64,000 bases of DNA from Oceaniovalibus sp. ACAM 378 (lineage in GTDB: Bacteria; Pseudomonadota; Alphaproteobacteria; Rhodobacterales; Rhodobacteraceae): NCBI RefSeq assembly GCF_008085915.1, contig NZ_VSJK01000016.1, positions 1 to 64,000 of the forward strand, in the 5' to 3' direction. Below the pieces are notes generated by a model. It had not been told where the DNA came from and did no database searches. It was given only the letters and a program-made list of their open reading frames with translations. Shown in pieces: positions 17,343 to 26,435 of the stretch. Within the stretch, counting starts at the first letter, position 1. Each line of letters begins with the position of its first letter. The translations under genes and the position numbers were made by a program.

Positions 17343-17696
17343 GAGATGTCCTCCTAGTTGGAGCAAGTGCTGTCGATCCCACGCAGTTTTCTCGATCTGA
17401 GTGAAGGCGTCAACTTTATGGACCATGACAGATACCATGCAATGCGCGCACTGGCCGTTGGTGAATGCATGGCTGAACTTGCTGCGGGGACCGCGCCCGG
17501 CGTCATTGCGCCTCGGCTTTGCAGGGGACAGATTCCGAATGGCCATCCCGAAATCAACACCCCCTTAACGGACGCTATTCAGCGGCCTCACGCCATACAA
17601 ATACATCTGGAGAATCTGGACTTCAGAGCGGGATCGATTCACTCTTGATCCGATCCACCAGATGACGGGACTGAACAGCTGAGTAGACGACTCTTG
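17343..17696. other. Intergenic, about 350 bp, nothing recognised
   Basis: This is the gap between the acetyltransferase and amidase genes, both on the minus strand. Short frames exist on both strands, but none has a ribosome-binding site with a protein-like match. The region upstream of 17342 must carry the acetyltransferase promoter. No clear hairpin was found after the amidase stop. Confidence 0.35.
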
Positions 17697-19055
17697 CTAC
17701 ACAACGGGGGTGAGGACGCTTTCAACAGCCTTCGAAATGCCCAGCATTTCGCTGTCTTTGCCGTGGACGCAGGCGATCTGCAAACCGACTGGCAACGGAC
17801 AAGAATTCTGGATTGGAAAGCTGGCGGCGCAAAGATCATAGACGTTTGCCGGCCTTGCATTTCGCAGCGCGGCTGAAATGAACGCCAGGGCCGGTTCAAG
17901 AGCGCCTAAATCCTTCAGTACTGGTGCCGTGATCGGAGTTGTCAGGCTGACAACGGCATCCAGACCGGCCATGCGCGACACGGATTCTGCCGCCAGCTCG
18001 GTCTTGCGGCGGGACAATCGGACATATTCGGCCGACGTTCTTTCGATCGCACCCCGCAGGCGGTTCAGGACAATCGGATCGATACGATCGGCGTTGGCGT
18101 CCACGCGTGCGCGACCCAGGGCTTCCATCAGGTCGCTTGGAACCAGGGTCGCAAAAATATCGATGACTTCCTTTTGCTCGTCACGATCCGGCCAATTGAT
18201 ATATTCGATGACGGCTCCGGCCTCGGAAAGCTTGGAAATGGCATTGCCGAAGTCGGTCGCGACCCGATTGTCCGTGATACCGTCGCGCCAATCGCGCGGA
18301 ACGCCAAAGCGCAGCCCATGGATTTCTTTCTGGTCGACGGTCTGGGCGCGCGGGGACATCGCATTGTTGATGACAATCGCGTCGGAAATACCGGATGTGA
18401 GAAATCCCAGCGAATCCAGCGCCGTCGACAATGGAAAAATGCCATCCAGCGACCAAGTTCCGGCCGATGCCTTGAAACCGGTAATCCCGCACAGGGCGGC
18501 CGGAACGCGCACCGATCCGCCAGTATCCGATCCTATGGCGAATGCACAAAGACCGGCCGCAACCGCCACTGCCGATCCCGAACTGGACCCGCCCGGGGTT
18601 CGGCGTGTTTGTTCGTCACAGGGATTCCACGGGGTGATATGGCTGATGTTCTGCGCGCCGGCGGCAAATTCGGTGGTCCGTGTCTTGCCCAATATGACAC
18701 AGCCGGATTGGCGCAGGGCCCTTACGAATGGACCCTCTGCCCCGATGATATCTGCGACATCCGCCTGCGAACCTGCTTTGACGGGCATCCCCGAGACTGC
18801 CAGCAAATCCTTGACGGCAACTGGAACACCGGCCAGGGGCCCCGGATCGATACCCTGTGCGAATTTCCGATCCACTTCGGCTGCCATTGCCATGGCGGCA
18901 TCCTGATCGACATGAACGTAGGATTGATATTTGTCGTCGACAGATTCAATCCTGTCCAAATAGCGCCGACAGACGGCTTCGGCGGTTTCCACGCCTGTCT
19001 TTATGCGATCAACAAGGTCTTGCAGGCCGCCGGACGGGGTGAATGCCTTTTGCAT
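17697..19055 (-). CDS. Amidase (amidase signature family)
   Basis: A cytoplasmic Ser-cisSer-Lys amidohydrolase that cleaves a carboxamide or N-acyl bond. I chose the start at 19055 (MQKAFTPSGG) because AAGGAG precedes it; the frame continues back to 19190 with no signal. The 452 residues carry Lys82 (PVAVKDLL), the glycine-rich signature TPGGSSSGSA with cis-Ser157, and the nucleophile Ser181 (SDTGGSVR). The triad is complete, so the enzyme should be active. It is the last gene of an importer operon (dctP-dctQ-dctM-amidase) that itself follows cuyA and the exporter gene. This suggests that the imported compound is an amide or N-acyl derivative trimmed by this enzyme, possibly to cysteate or a related sulfonate. 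The substrate is inferred only from context. Confidence 0.88.
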   Translation of the reverse strand: MQKAFTPSGGLQDLVDRIKTGVETAEAVCRRYLDRIESVDDKYQSYVHVDQDAAMAMAAEVDRKFAQGIDPGPLAGVPVAVKDLLAVSGMPVKAGSQADVADIIGAEGPFVRALRQSGCVILGKTRTTEFAAGAQNISHITPWNPCDEQTRRTPGGSSSGSAVAVAAGLCAFAIGSDTGGSVRVPAALCGITGFKASAGTWSLDGIFPLSTALDSLGFLTSGISDAIVINNAMSPRAQTVDQKEIHGLRFGVPRDWRDGITDNRVATDFGNAISKLSEAGAVIEYINWPDRDEQKEVIDIFATLVPSDLMEALGRARVDANADRIDPIVLNRLRGAIERTSAEYVRLSRRKTELAAESVSRMAGLDAVVSLTTPITAPVLKDLGALEPALAFISAALRNARPANVYDLCAASFPIQNSCPLPVGLQIACVHGKDSEMLGISKAVESVLTPVV

Positions 19056-19066
19056 GGAAACGCTCC

Positions 19067-20323
19067 TTAGATCAGGGCCAGGCTTATGAACGGAATATAC
19101 ATGATCATCAGCAGCGCGATCAGCATGGCCGCGAGGAAGGGAATGACCGCATAGCTCAGCTTTTGGATGCTTATACCGCTGATCCCGCAACCGACGAACA
19201 GGTTCACCCCAACAGGTGGTGTGAGAAAGCCGATAGCGACGCTTACGATCATCACAATACCGAAATGTATCGGATCGACCCCAACCTGTTTGATGATCGG
19301 AAGGAACAGTGGCGTGAAGATCAGGATATTGGCCAGTGCATCCATGAATGTGCCAAAGACCAGAAGGATCAGGACGATCACCAGCAATACCAGAAACTTG
19401 CTGTCCGAGATATTTGCAAACAGCCCCATGACGGTATTCGGAACGTTGTTATAAAGAAGCACTTGGCCAAAGGCGGTGGCGGTCGCGACAAGGAAAAGGA
19501 TCGTTCCCGTCGTCATCGAGGCGCTGCGAAGCGCATCCCAGAGTTTTGCCAGACTCATGCTTTTAAGAAAGAATGTCTCTGCCAGCAGGGCATAGGCAAC
19601 GGCGCTGGCACCGGCCTCGGTGGGGGTCATGATACCGCCATAGATACCGCCAAGCACGATAACCGGAACCATCAATGCATGACCGGCGCGCCGCAGCGCC
19701 ACAAGTGTTGCATTTACCGACGCACGCTCGGCTGCGGCTTCGTATTTTCGCCGCCGGGCAATGATATATGCAGTGACCATCAGCGCGATTCCGACGATCA
19801 AGCCGGGAATGATGCCGGCGATAAACAGGTCGCCGACAGAAACGCCGGCGGTCGTTCCGTAAATGATCAACGGGATGCTCGGCGGGATCATCACGCCCAG
19901 ACAACCCGCCGATGTGTTTACCGCGGTGGAAAAGGCGTTGTCATATCCGCCTTTCCGCATGGTCGGGATCATTATGCCGCCGACTGCTGCGACTGTCGCA
20001 GGCGCAGAGCCGCTGAGCGCCCCGAAAAACAGGCTGGTCAGGATCGACACCTGCGCAAGCCCGCCCCTGATATGACCGACGAGACAGCGTGAGAAATCGA
20101 GCAGCCGCTCAGCCATGCTGCCTTTCTGCATGATCTCGCCGGCAATGATAAAGAAGGGCACGGCCAGAAGGGGAAAGGAATCGAGCGACGTGATCAACTT
20201 TTGGACCAGAAACGTCGACGGAATTCCTTCCGCAAACATGCTGATGATCACGCTCAGGCCGATGGACACGCCGATCGGGATGCCAAGAACCAGAAGAATG
20301 ATAAGTGAAATGAATATGAGCAT
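19067..20323 (-). CDS. TRAP transporter large permease (DctM/SiaM type), sulfonate locus
   Basis: This is the 12-helix-class integral membrane subunit of a tripartite ATP-independent periplasmic importer. The 418 residues begin MLIFISLIILLVLGIPIGVSIG. They contain the family blocks GHIRGGLAQVSI, FFGALSGSAPATVAAVGG, MIPPSIPLIIYG and FLTPPVGVNLFVG, which line the substrate and sodium pathway. The amidase starts 11 bp after its stop, so the two are cotranscribed. The small permease gene ends 24 bp upstream. The substrate is set by the binding protein encoded at 20973-21980. Confidence 0.9.
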   Translation of the reverse strand: MLIFISLIILLVLGIPIGVSIGLSVIISMFAEGIPSTFLVQKLITSLDSFPLLAVPFFIIAGEIMQKGSMAERLLDFSRCLVGHIRGGLAQVSILTSLFFGALSGSAPATVAAVGGIMIPTMRKGGYDNAFSTAVNTSAGCLGVMIPPSIPLIIYGTTAGVSVGDLFIAGIIPGLIVGIALMVTAYIIARRRKYEAAAERASVNATLVALRRAGHALMVPVIVLGGIYGGIMTPTEAGASAVAYALLAETFFLKSMSLAKLWDALRSASMTTGTILFLVATATAFGQVLLYNNVPNTVMGLFANISDSKFLVLLVIVLILLVFGTFMDALANILIFTPLFLPIIKQVGVDPIHFGIVMIVSVAIGFLTPPVGVNLFVGCGISGISIQKLSYAVIPFLAAMLIALLMIMYIPFISLALI

Positions 20324-20347
20324 CGGGTCGTCTCCTGCCTTGTGCGG

Positions 20348-20848
20348 CTATAAATCCATGGACGTAGACGACTGGTATCCTGCGATCAGGATCCAGAGTG
20401 CTGCGAAACACCGGATCAGCATCAACCCCATGCATACGGGAAGGGCGAGATAGACCCAGATGATGCTGACCTCCAAAGCCGGCGCTTGTTGACCGGTCTT
20501 CTTGAGGAAAAACAGCATTTCCACGCCCCAGACGATACAAAATCCCGCAAAGATTGCAGTTGCGATCAGTGATACGGCCTGAAGTTTAAATCTGGCCCTG
20601 GCCGATCTGCTGTATTCCAGCAGAAAGGATATCGCCAGATGCTTGTTGTCGCGAACGGCATAGCTGGTGCTGAGATAAACCAGCCAGATAAAGAGAAAAC
20701 GCGCCAGTTCTTCCGACCAGACAAGGCTACTTTGCAGCACATATCTGTTAAAGACCTGGAGAAGGATCAGGACGACAATCGCGACAAGAAACAATACCGC
20801 GACTATTTCCTCGAACCGCATAAGTCCGCGTTGCAATTTCAAAAGCAT
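20348..20848 (-). CDS. TRAP transporter small permease (DctQ type), sulfonate locus
   Basis: This is the four-helix small membrane subunit of the TRAP importer. From the chosen start at 20848 (MLLKLQRGLMRFEEIVAVLF), 166 residues contain four hydrophobic segments and the conserved WSEELARFLFIWLVYLSTSYAVR block of DctQ proteins. A GGGAAAGGGGC stretch upstream can serve as the ribosome-binding site; a longer frame to 20926 lacks one. It lies between dctP and dctM. A 10-bp hairpin in the 124 bp gap after dctP (20913-20945) probably reduces its expression relative to the binding protein. Confidence 0.87.
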   Translation of the reverse strand: MLLKLQRGLMRFEEIVAVLFLVAIVVLILLQVFNRYVLQSSLVWSEELARFLFIWLVYLSTSYAVRDNKHLAISFLLEYSRSARARFKLQAVSLIATAIFAGFCIVWGVEMLFFLKKTGQQAPALEVSIIWVYLALPVCMGLMLIRCFAALWILIAGYQSSTSMDL

Positions 20849-20912
20849 CGTCGGTTTGCCCCTTTCCCAATTGTTTCCCCCCCGGTCGATCAACGCCCGG
20901 TACCACTGTCGC

Positions 20913-20945
20913 ATCATTCGCGACATGTTTCATGCCGCGAATGAT
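20913..20945 (-). terminator. Hairpin between dctP and dctQ (sulfonate locus)
   Basis: ATCATTCGCG (20913-20922) pairs perfectly with CGCGAATGAT (20936-20945) over a 13-nt loop. It lies 28 bp downstream of the dctP stop on the minus strand. There is no strong T-run after it, so partial termination or protection of the dctP mRNA end is likelier than full termination. Confidence 0.55.
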
Positions 20946-20972
20946 TTTTCGGTTCGGTTGCAGGAATGCAGT

Positions 20973-21980
20973 TTACTTTGCAGTATGATCGGCGATGGTC
21001 TGGCGGACCTGTTCGATCAGATCTTTGCCCACGGCTTCTTCGAATTCGTCATAGATCGGTGCGGTGACAGCTTTCCATTCTTCCAGCTGCTCGGGGGTCA
21101 ATTCAACCACATTGACACCGGCGTCGCGCATTTTCTCGATGATTTCCTTCTCGTTGCTGCGAATCAGATCGCGCTCGAAGATCTTCATCTTTTCCACGCC
21201 TTCGCGGATCAGAGCCTGATGTTCCGGGCTTTGCGACTCCATGAACATCTGGCTGACCATCACAAGATGCGGGCTATAGGTGCTGCCGGTCAGAGTCAGG
21301 TTCTTGTTCACTTCGTGGAAATTGTTGAACCAGGCCAGATTGAGGTCGATGTCGATCCCGTCGACAGTTTTTTGTTGCAGGGCGGTATAGACCTCGCTCC
21401 AGCCGATGGGCGTGGGGTTGGCTCCGAAGGAATTGAGCGTGGCGATATGCACCTTGCTCGGGGTCGAGCGGATCTTCAGCCCGGCCGCGTCCGAGACGTT
21501 TTCGACGACCCGCTGGTTGTTGAAGATGTGGCGGAAACCGATGTCGATATAACCAAGGCCGATGATGCCGGTCGCTGCCAGTGCCTGCGCCGCCTTTTGC
21601 CCCACCGGGCCGTCGGTGATTAGATCGGCCGCCTCATAGCTGGGAAACAGGTAGGGCATGTCGAAGATCAGGAAATCTTTTGAGAACGGCGACAGGTTGG
21701 GTGTCGAGGATGAGCCCATCTGCAAGAGACCGGACTGAAGGCCCTGAACCACGCTGTCGAAGTTGCCGAATTTACTGCTGTCAAAAATATCGACGCGGAA
21801 TTCCCCGCCGCTTTGCTCTTCGATATATTCCTTGAAGAAGGTAAAGCCCTTGCCCATGGGGTGGTCTGGTACGTTGTCATGGGCAAGTTTTATAACGGTT
21901 TCAGCAAATGCGCCATGGGCGGCCATTGCCAATCCCGCGCCCAAGATCATTGCACGTCCAAGCGGATACCATTTAGTCAT
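20973..21980 (-). CDS. TRAP transporter periplasmic binding protein (DctP type), sulfonate locus
   Basis: This exported binding protein sets the substrate of the importer. The 335 residues begin with a Sec signal peptide (GRAMILGAGLAMAAHGAFA). The DctP fold follows: IKLAHDNVPDHPMGKGF, LLQMGSSSTPNLSPFS and GLKIRSTPSKVH, whose Arg normally pairs with the carboxylate of the ligand, then GWSEVYTALQQKTVDGID. The gene starts 155 bp after the CuyZ-like exporter on the same strand. The neighbours cuyA and amidase suggest a small organic acid that also carries sulfonate or amide groups. The ligand is not established by sequence. Confidence 0.88.
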   Translation of the reverse strand: MTKWYPLGRAMILGAGLAMAAHGAFAETVIKLAHDNVPDHPMGKGFTFFKEYIEEQSGGEFRVDIFDSSKFGNFDSVVQGLQSGLLQMGSSSTPNLSPFSKDFLIFDMPYLFPSYEAADLITDGPVGQKAAQALAATGIIGLGYIDIGFRHIFNNQRVVENVSDAAGLKIRSTPSKVHIATLNSFGANPTPIGWSEVYTALQQKTVDGIDIDLNLAWFNNFHEVNKNLTLTGSTYSPHLVMVSQMFMESQSPEHQALIREGVEKMKIFERDLIRSNEKEIIEKMRDAGVNVVELTPEQLEEWKAVTAPIYDEFEEAVGKDLIEQVRQTIADHTAK

Positions 21981-22135
21981 TTTCTTCTCCCGAGATTAAG
22001 TTTCTTTATTGCGATACGGATTCTGGTCGTCGATGCGGCTTCAGTACCGCTTTTGGTTATTTGGTTGCATGATCGGCGTTGTGTGGATGAGCCGACTGCC
22101 CGCTATCCTGTATCCATTGCGGCCGGACTATCCGG

Positions 22136-23176
22136 TCAGGAAAATTGCTCCAGCCATTTCAATCCGATCAGAATGAATGCTGCCAGAAATACCGTTTCGG
22201 CGACGATAAGGACGATAGCCTGTCCGCCCACATCAAGAACCGTTCGAAGCGCTGTTTTCATTCCCACCGCTGCAATTGCAACCAGCAATAGATTGCGGGA
22301 CAGGTCGGCCAGTATATCGGCAATGACGATGGGTATGGCGCCAAAGGAATTGACCGTTGCCAGCGCCAGGAACGCCAGGACGAAACCCGGAATCAAGGGC
22401 GGGCGACTGGTGTCGTTCCCGTCGGCCTCGCCCCGGGCGCGCATGACCAGGGATATGCACAAAACCACCGGGGCAAGCATCGTCACCCGGATCAGTTTGA
22501 CGAGGGTGGCGGTTTCCCCGGTCACTTCGGACACCGAAAACCCCGCACCCACCACCTGCGCCACATCGTGGATCGTGCTGCCCAGGAAGATTCCGGTTGC
22601 CAACTCGTCAAGCCCTGCGGTGGCCGCCAGCAGGGGATAGACCACCATGGCGACGGTGGACAGCACGGTGACCCCCAACACGGTGAACAACAGGTTGCTT
22701 TCCGAGTGCTTGTTGCGGGGCAGTACGGCGGCGATGGCCATGGCCGCCGAGGCGCCACAGATGGCCACCGATCCGCCGGTCAACAGGGCGAACCGCCAGC
22801 CCCGCCCCAGAAGCCGTGCGCCCAAAAGACCAAACAGGATCGTGACGATGACCGCGCCGATGGTCAGCAGGATGACCGGCCCCCCGAGCCCGATCAGCAA
22901 ATCGACGCTGATACGCGCCCCCAGCAGCGCCACTCCGAACCGCAGGACCGTGCGGGCGGTGAAGTCGATGCCCGCGACACAGCGTCCGTCTTCGGCCAGA
23001 AAATGAAACGCAATACCCAGGATCAGCGCCATCAGCATCGCCGGAACGCCGTAATGATCCGACAGGAACCTTGCGGCGATTGCGATCACAACCGCCACCG
23101 AAAGCCCCGGCATCAGCGTGCCGGGGCTGGCCGGCAAGCCAAGCCGTGCGGTGAAAAAGGCGGGTAGGAATGCCAT
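22136..23176 (-). CDS. cuyZ: YeiH/UPF0324-family exporter, CuyZ/TauZ-like (putative sulfite/sulfate export)
   Basis: This inner-membrane protein of the Cons_hypoth698 (YeiH) family has 346 residues and about ten hydrophobic segments. Family blocks are visible: MLMALILGIAFHF, LRFGVALLGARIS, LTGGSVAICGASAAMA and GSTIHDVAQVVGAG. In taurine and cysteate degraders, members named TauZ or CuyZ are proposed to expel the sulfite or sulfate released by desulfonation. Here the gene starts 48 bp after cuyA on the same strand, the arrangement described for Ruegeria (Silicibacter) pomeroyi. Direct transport evidence for the family is thin, so the function is by association. Confidence 0.82.
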   Translation of the reverse strand: MAFLPAFFTARLGLPASPGTLMPGLSVAVVIAIAARFLSDHYGVPAMLMALILGIAFHFLAEDGRCVAGIDFTARTVLRFGVALLGARISVDLLIGLGGPVILLTIGAVIVTILFGLLGARLLGRGWRFALLTGGSVAICGASAAMAIAAVLPRNKHSESNLLFTVLGVTVLSTVAMVVYPLLAATAGLDELATGIFLGSTIHDVAQVVGAGFSVSEVTGETATLVKLIRVTMLAPVVLCISLVMRARGEADGNDTSRPPLIPGFVLAFLALATVNSFGAIPIVIADILADLSRNLLLVAIAAVGMKTALRTVLDVGGQAIVLIVAETVFLAAFILIGLKWLEQFS

Positions 23177-23224
23177 GATCGTCCTGGTTGGTTAAATCGG
23201 TCGCGGGGTATCGGCGCAGATTGC

Positions 23225-24247
23225 CTAGGCCGGTGCGGTCCAGCGATCGGCAAAGTTGAACGCGGCATCGTAACCAAACAGCGCCGCGGACCCGCCGGTG
23301 TGAAGGAACACGACACGTTCGCCCTTCTTGAAGTGGCCCTTGCGAATCAGATCGATGAGCCCCGCCGCGCCCTTGGCGGAGTATACCGGGTCAAGCAGGA
23401 TGCTTTCCAGTTCGGCGAACATGCGGATCGCCTCAAGCCCGCTTTCGGTCGGAATGCCATAGCCCTTGCCGACATAATCGGTGTTGGCGACCACATCCTC
23501 GCGCTGCACGACGCCGCTGCATCCCAGCTTGTCGGCAGTCGCGCAGGCCAGCTTGAACACGTTGGCCTCTTGCGTCTCTTTCGGGGCGCGCACACCAATG
23601 CCCAGAAGCGGGATCTGCGCGTTCATCGCCTTGAGCCCGACGATCAGACCGGCCTGGGTGCCAGCGCTGCCTGTGGCATGGACGATATGGTCGATGGCAG
23701 TGCCCGAATTGTTGACCTGCGCCAGCATCTCGAACGCGCAGTTCACATAGCCAAGCGCGCCGGTTGGGTTCGATCCGCCCCCGGGAATGACATAGACGTT
23801 GCGACCATCGGCGCGCAGGCGGTCGGCCACCTTGTCCATTTCGGCGTGCATGTCGACGCCGCCCGGGCGCTTTTCGGTCGTCGCGCCGTGTAGATGGTCA
23901 AGCAATACGTTTCCGTTGTTGTTGTAGTTCGCATCGTTCGAGCCGGTGCGGTCTTCCAGCAGGATGTGACAATCAATCCCCATCTTGGCGGCAAAGGCGG
24001 CGGTCTGGCGGGCGTGGTTCGACTGGATCGCCCCTTGGGTCATTACCATGTCGGCGCCCTGCAACTCGGCCTCGGCCATCAGGAACTCAAGCTTGCGGGT
24101 CTTGTTGCCGCCAGTGCTGAGACCGGTGCAATCGTCGCGCTTGATCCAGATTTCGGGTCCGCCCAGTTCTTTGGTCAGGCGGTCCATACGCTCTAGCGGC
24201 GTGGGAAGGTGGGCGATGAAACGGCGGGGGAAACGCGCAAGATGCAT
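23225..24247 (-). CDS. cuyA: L-cysteate sulfo-lyase (PLP-dependent, CuyA)
   Basis: CuyA cleaves L-cysteate to pyruvate, ammonia and sulfite, giving carbon and nitrogen from a marine organosulfonate. The 340 residues belong to the ACC-deaminase/D-cysteine desulfhydrase fold. The PLP region is [14 protein letters not shown] (Lys49 and Lys52, one of which holds the cofactor), with [14 protein letters not shown] and GTQAGLIVG for phosphate and substrate contacts. The opening [20 protein letters not shown] and the ending [14 protein letters not shown] match my memory of the purified R. pomeroyi enzyme nearly residue for residue. D-cysteine desulfhydrase is the main alternative. The adjoining CuyZ-like exporter and divergent LysR gene favour cysteate. 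Confidence 0.88.
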   Translation of the reverse strand: MHLARFPRRFIAHLPTPLERMDRLTKELGGPEIWIKRDDCTGLSTGGNKTRKLEFLMAEAELQGADMVMTQGAIQSNHARQTAAFAAKMGIDCHILLEDRTGSNDANYNNNGNVLLDHLHGATTEKRPGGVDMHAEMDKVADRLRADGRNVYVIPGGGSNPTGALGYVNCAFEMLAQVNNSGTAIDHIVHATGSAGTQAGLIVGLKAMNAQIPLLGIGVRAPKETQEANVFKLACATADKLGCSGVVQREDVVANTDYVGKGYGIPTESGLEAIRMFAELESILLDPVYSAKGAAGLIDLIRKGHFKKGERVVFLHTGGSAALFGYDAAFNFADRWTAPA

Positions 24248-24284
24248 AGTATGGTCCTCAATTTATTTCAAACAACTGTTATAC

Positions 24285-24302
24285 TGGATTTCCCGATATC
24301 CA
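24285..24302 (+). promoter_or_regulatory. LysR-type operator between cuyA and its regulator
   Basis: TGGAT-N8-ATCCA is an 18-bp interrupted palindrome in the 91-bp divergent intergenic region between cuyA (minus) and the LysR gene (plus). LysR regulators normally bind such dyads between their own gene and the target. It lies 38 bp from the cuyA start and overlaps the likely promoters. Binding is inferred. Confidence 0.5.
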
Positions 24303-24338
24303 TAGTGCTTAATAAGGCGCGTATGATGCAGAACTTGC

Positions 24339-25286
24339 ATGTTAGGGGTGAGAGTGCGACTGGAATGGATCGAAGACATACTGGCCGTCATGGAGACAGG
24401 CTCATTGGCGCGAGCGGCGGACCGGCGGCTGTTGACGCAGTCAGCCTTTACCCGACGAATACGGATGATCGAAGATAGCATCGGCGCCGAGCTTTTCGAC
24501 CGCAGCCACAAGCCGATCAAGGTCTTGCCGGCTGTCCGGGCGCTGGAGCCCGATCTGCGCGAGGCTGCCGCGCGGCTGGTCAAGCTGCGCTCGGGGCTGC
24601 GCGATGCATCAAACACCACGGGCAGCACCACGGTGTTCGCATGCCAGCACGCCATCACCGCCACGGTGTCGCCCCGCATCGTTGCGGCGCTGACCGAAAC
24701 ACCCGGCGCCTCGGTGCGGGTCCGCTCGGGCAACCATGACGAATGCCTGCTGATGATTCTGTCGGGCGAGGTCGATTTTGCGCTTATGTACGAATCGCAT
24801 ACATTTCCGACGGAAATTCCCCATGCCTTTGAAAGGGTCACGCTGGACCAAGAGTGGCTGATCCCGGTCTGCACACCCGGCCTGCGCGAAACCGCCGAAG
24901 GTCCGGTGATCCCGATAATCAGCTATCCCGCAGAGGTGTTTTTGGGCCAGTTTTTTGCGCTGAATGTTGCACCGCGCATGCCCGCCGGTGTTTCTGTAAT
25001 ATCCAAGGCGGAAACGGCATTAACTCTGGCGGTGTACCGCTATGCGCTGAACGGCACTGGCATTGCCTGGCTGCCGCAATCGCTGGTTCAGGCGGCGATC
25101 CGACGGGGCGATCTGTGTCGACTTGACGACGTGTTGCCCTCGGGCGAGATGAATCTACTGATGCTCTGGCTGTCCGAACCGCGCCGCCCGCACAAGGAAA
25201 AGATCCGTCAGTATTTGCTGACCCTGCTGTATCCCCGTGCCCAAACAGGGCACATGTTGCCCCTCGCGCCCCCCGAAGAAGCCTGA
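24339..25286 (+). CDS. LysR-family transcriptional regulator (CuyR-like by position)
   Basis: This is a regulator probably controlling cuyA and downstream genes in response to cysteate or a related compound. The helix-turn-helix is at the N-terminus: WIEDILAVMETGSLARAADRRLLTQSAFTRRI, with ELFDRS after it. An effector domain of the PBP2 type follows (TVFACQHAIT, GEVDFALMYES, NGTGIAWLPQSLV). The sequence has the less common QSAFTRRIR recognition helix rather than QPAVSRQI. The start may be ATG 24339 or GTG 24348/24354; the A+T-rich upstream makes the choice uncertain. It is divergent from cuyA, the classical LysR arrangement. The effector ligand is inferred only from that. Confidence 0.85.
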   Translation: MLGVRVRLEWIEDILAVMETGSLARAADRRLLTQSAFTRRIRMIEDSIGAELFDRSHKPIKVLPAVRALEPDLREAAARLVKLRSGLRDASNTTGSTTVFACQHAITATVSPRIVAALTETPGASVRVRSGNHDECLLMILSGEVDFALMYESHTFPTEIPHAFERVTLDQEWLIPVCTPGLRETAEGPVIPIISYPAEVFLGQFFALNVAPRMPAGVSVISKAETALTLAVYRYALNGTGIAWLPQSLVQAAIRRGDLCRLDDVLPSGEMNLLMLWLSEPRRPHKEKIRQYLLTLLYPRAQTGHMLPLAPPEEA

Positions 25287-25449
25287 GACGGCCCGGGCAC
25301 GCTGATGTGGATTTCACAAATACCGGACAGCGTTTCTGAACGCTCTTTGGCGGACCGCCGCGCTCGGCGGCCATGCCGAAGCCTGCGAGCTATAACTCCT
25401 GCCGCAATTGGCATTGCCTTCGCAACCGCCGCCGCGACTCTCAAGACGA

Positions 25450-25480
25450 TTGCCGCCGATCCCAAGTGTCTCGGCGGCAA
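25450..25480. terminator. Hairpin between convergent genes, possible bidirectional terminator
   Basis: TTGCCGCCGA (25450-25459) pairs perfectly with TCGGCGGCAA (25471-25480) over an 11-nt loop. It sits in the 288-bp gap between the LysR gene and the convergent GntR gene, where both transcripts should end. The stem is followed by GATCGGGTTT, a weak T-run. No gene was recognised in 25287-25574. Confidence 0.5.
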
Positions 25481-25574
25481 GATCGGGTTTCTGGCGCTTC
25501 CATGACGAACCTGTCCCACGTTGATTCCTTCCATTCCTGAGAAAGGATCGCGCCATCTAACCATGGGATCGAAC

Positions 25575-26336
25575 CTAGAAAGGCGACTTGGCGTCGGGAT
25601 TCCGGGGATAGATTGTGGCGAGCTGGTGCAGATGAACCCGCATTTCCTGAGCGGCAAGATCCGGCGAGCCGGCCTTGATCGCTTCGAAGATTCTGGCATG
25701 GGCGGCATAGGCGATGTCCATCTGCCCCTCGTTGCGCAGGCTGATGTCGCGCACCTCCTGCAACCATTGCTCCACGGCGCGGAAGAAGGATGAGATGATC
25801 GGATTGTCGACGATCTGCGCGACCGCGAGGTGAAATTCGATGTCAGTTTGTCCGAATATTTTTGTATCGCCGATGGCATCGCGGTTTGCCTGCAGCCGAG
25901 CTGCCAATTCCTCGATCTGCGTAGCGGTTGCACGTTCGGCCGCGAGCCGGACTACGCCGGTTTCCACGAGTTCGCGAACCTCGCCGAAGGTGTGCAGGCC
26001 ACCGGGTTGTTGCAGGTAGAACACGGCAGCCTGGGACAGCATGCTCAGTAGAAAATCGGCGCGTGGACCGCAGACACGCGCCCGGGTTCCGGGCCGGGTT
26101 TCGATCAGGCCGTGACTTTCCAGCGCCGCCATCGCCTCGCGTACCGTCAGGCGAGATACCCCGAACTCATCCATAAGGCATCGCTCCGAGGGTAGCGGAT
26201 CTCCGACTGGATAGATGCCTTGCCGAATGTCCTCGGCAAGGACATCCACAAGGTCCTCGTGCATCCGCCGGCGACGGACGGTCCGCCGTTCACGGGGGGC
26301 GGGGGCCTGCGCCCGGTCTTGCCCTTGCGAGGTCAT
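25575..26336 (-). CDS. GntR-family (FadR/FCD) regulator of the RuBisCO-like operon
   Basis: This is a DNA-binding regulator transcribed away from the TRAP/RuBisCO-like operon, so probably its repressor. Of the 253 residues, about the first 25 are a basic tail (APAPRERRTVRRRRMHEDL), which is unusual but may be real. Then come the winged helix (PLPSERCLMDEFGVSRLTVREAM, residues 47-70) and an FCD effector domain with DIEFHLAVAQIV and AHARIFEAI, the usual His and Asp ligands. A shorter start at the internal Met25 is possible. The intergenic region contains the palindrome TGGTCAGACCA, a typical site for FCD regulators (for example the FadR core). Confidence 0.87.
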   Translation of the reverse strand: MTSQGQDRAQAPAPRERRTVRRRRMHEDLVDVLAEDIRQGIYPVGDPLPSERCLMDEFGVSRLTVREAMAALESHGLIETRPGTRARVCGPRADFLLSMLSQAAVFYLQQPGGLHTFGEVRELVETGVVRLAAERATATQIEELAARLQANRDAIGDTKIFGQTDIEFHLAVAQIVDNPIISSFFRAVEQWLQEVRDISLRNEGQMDIAYAAHARIFEAIKAGSPDLAAQEMRVHLHQLATIYPRNPDAKSPF

Positions 26337-26435
26337 GTTTGTGTCCCTTCGTTCGATTCCGGCCGATCCCGCAATTCGCTCTTGACAAGAGAGACACTCG
26401 ACGCACAGAAATGCAACACTGTTCTGATGGTCAGA

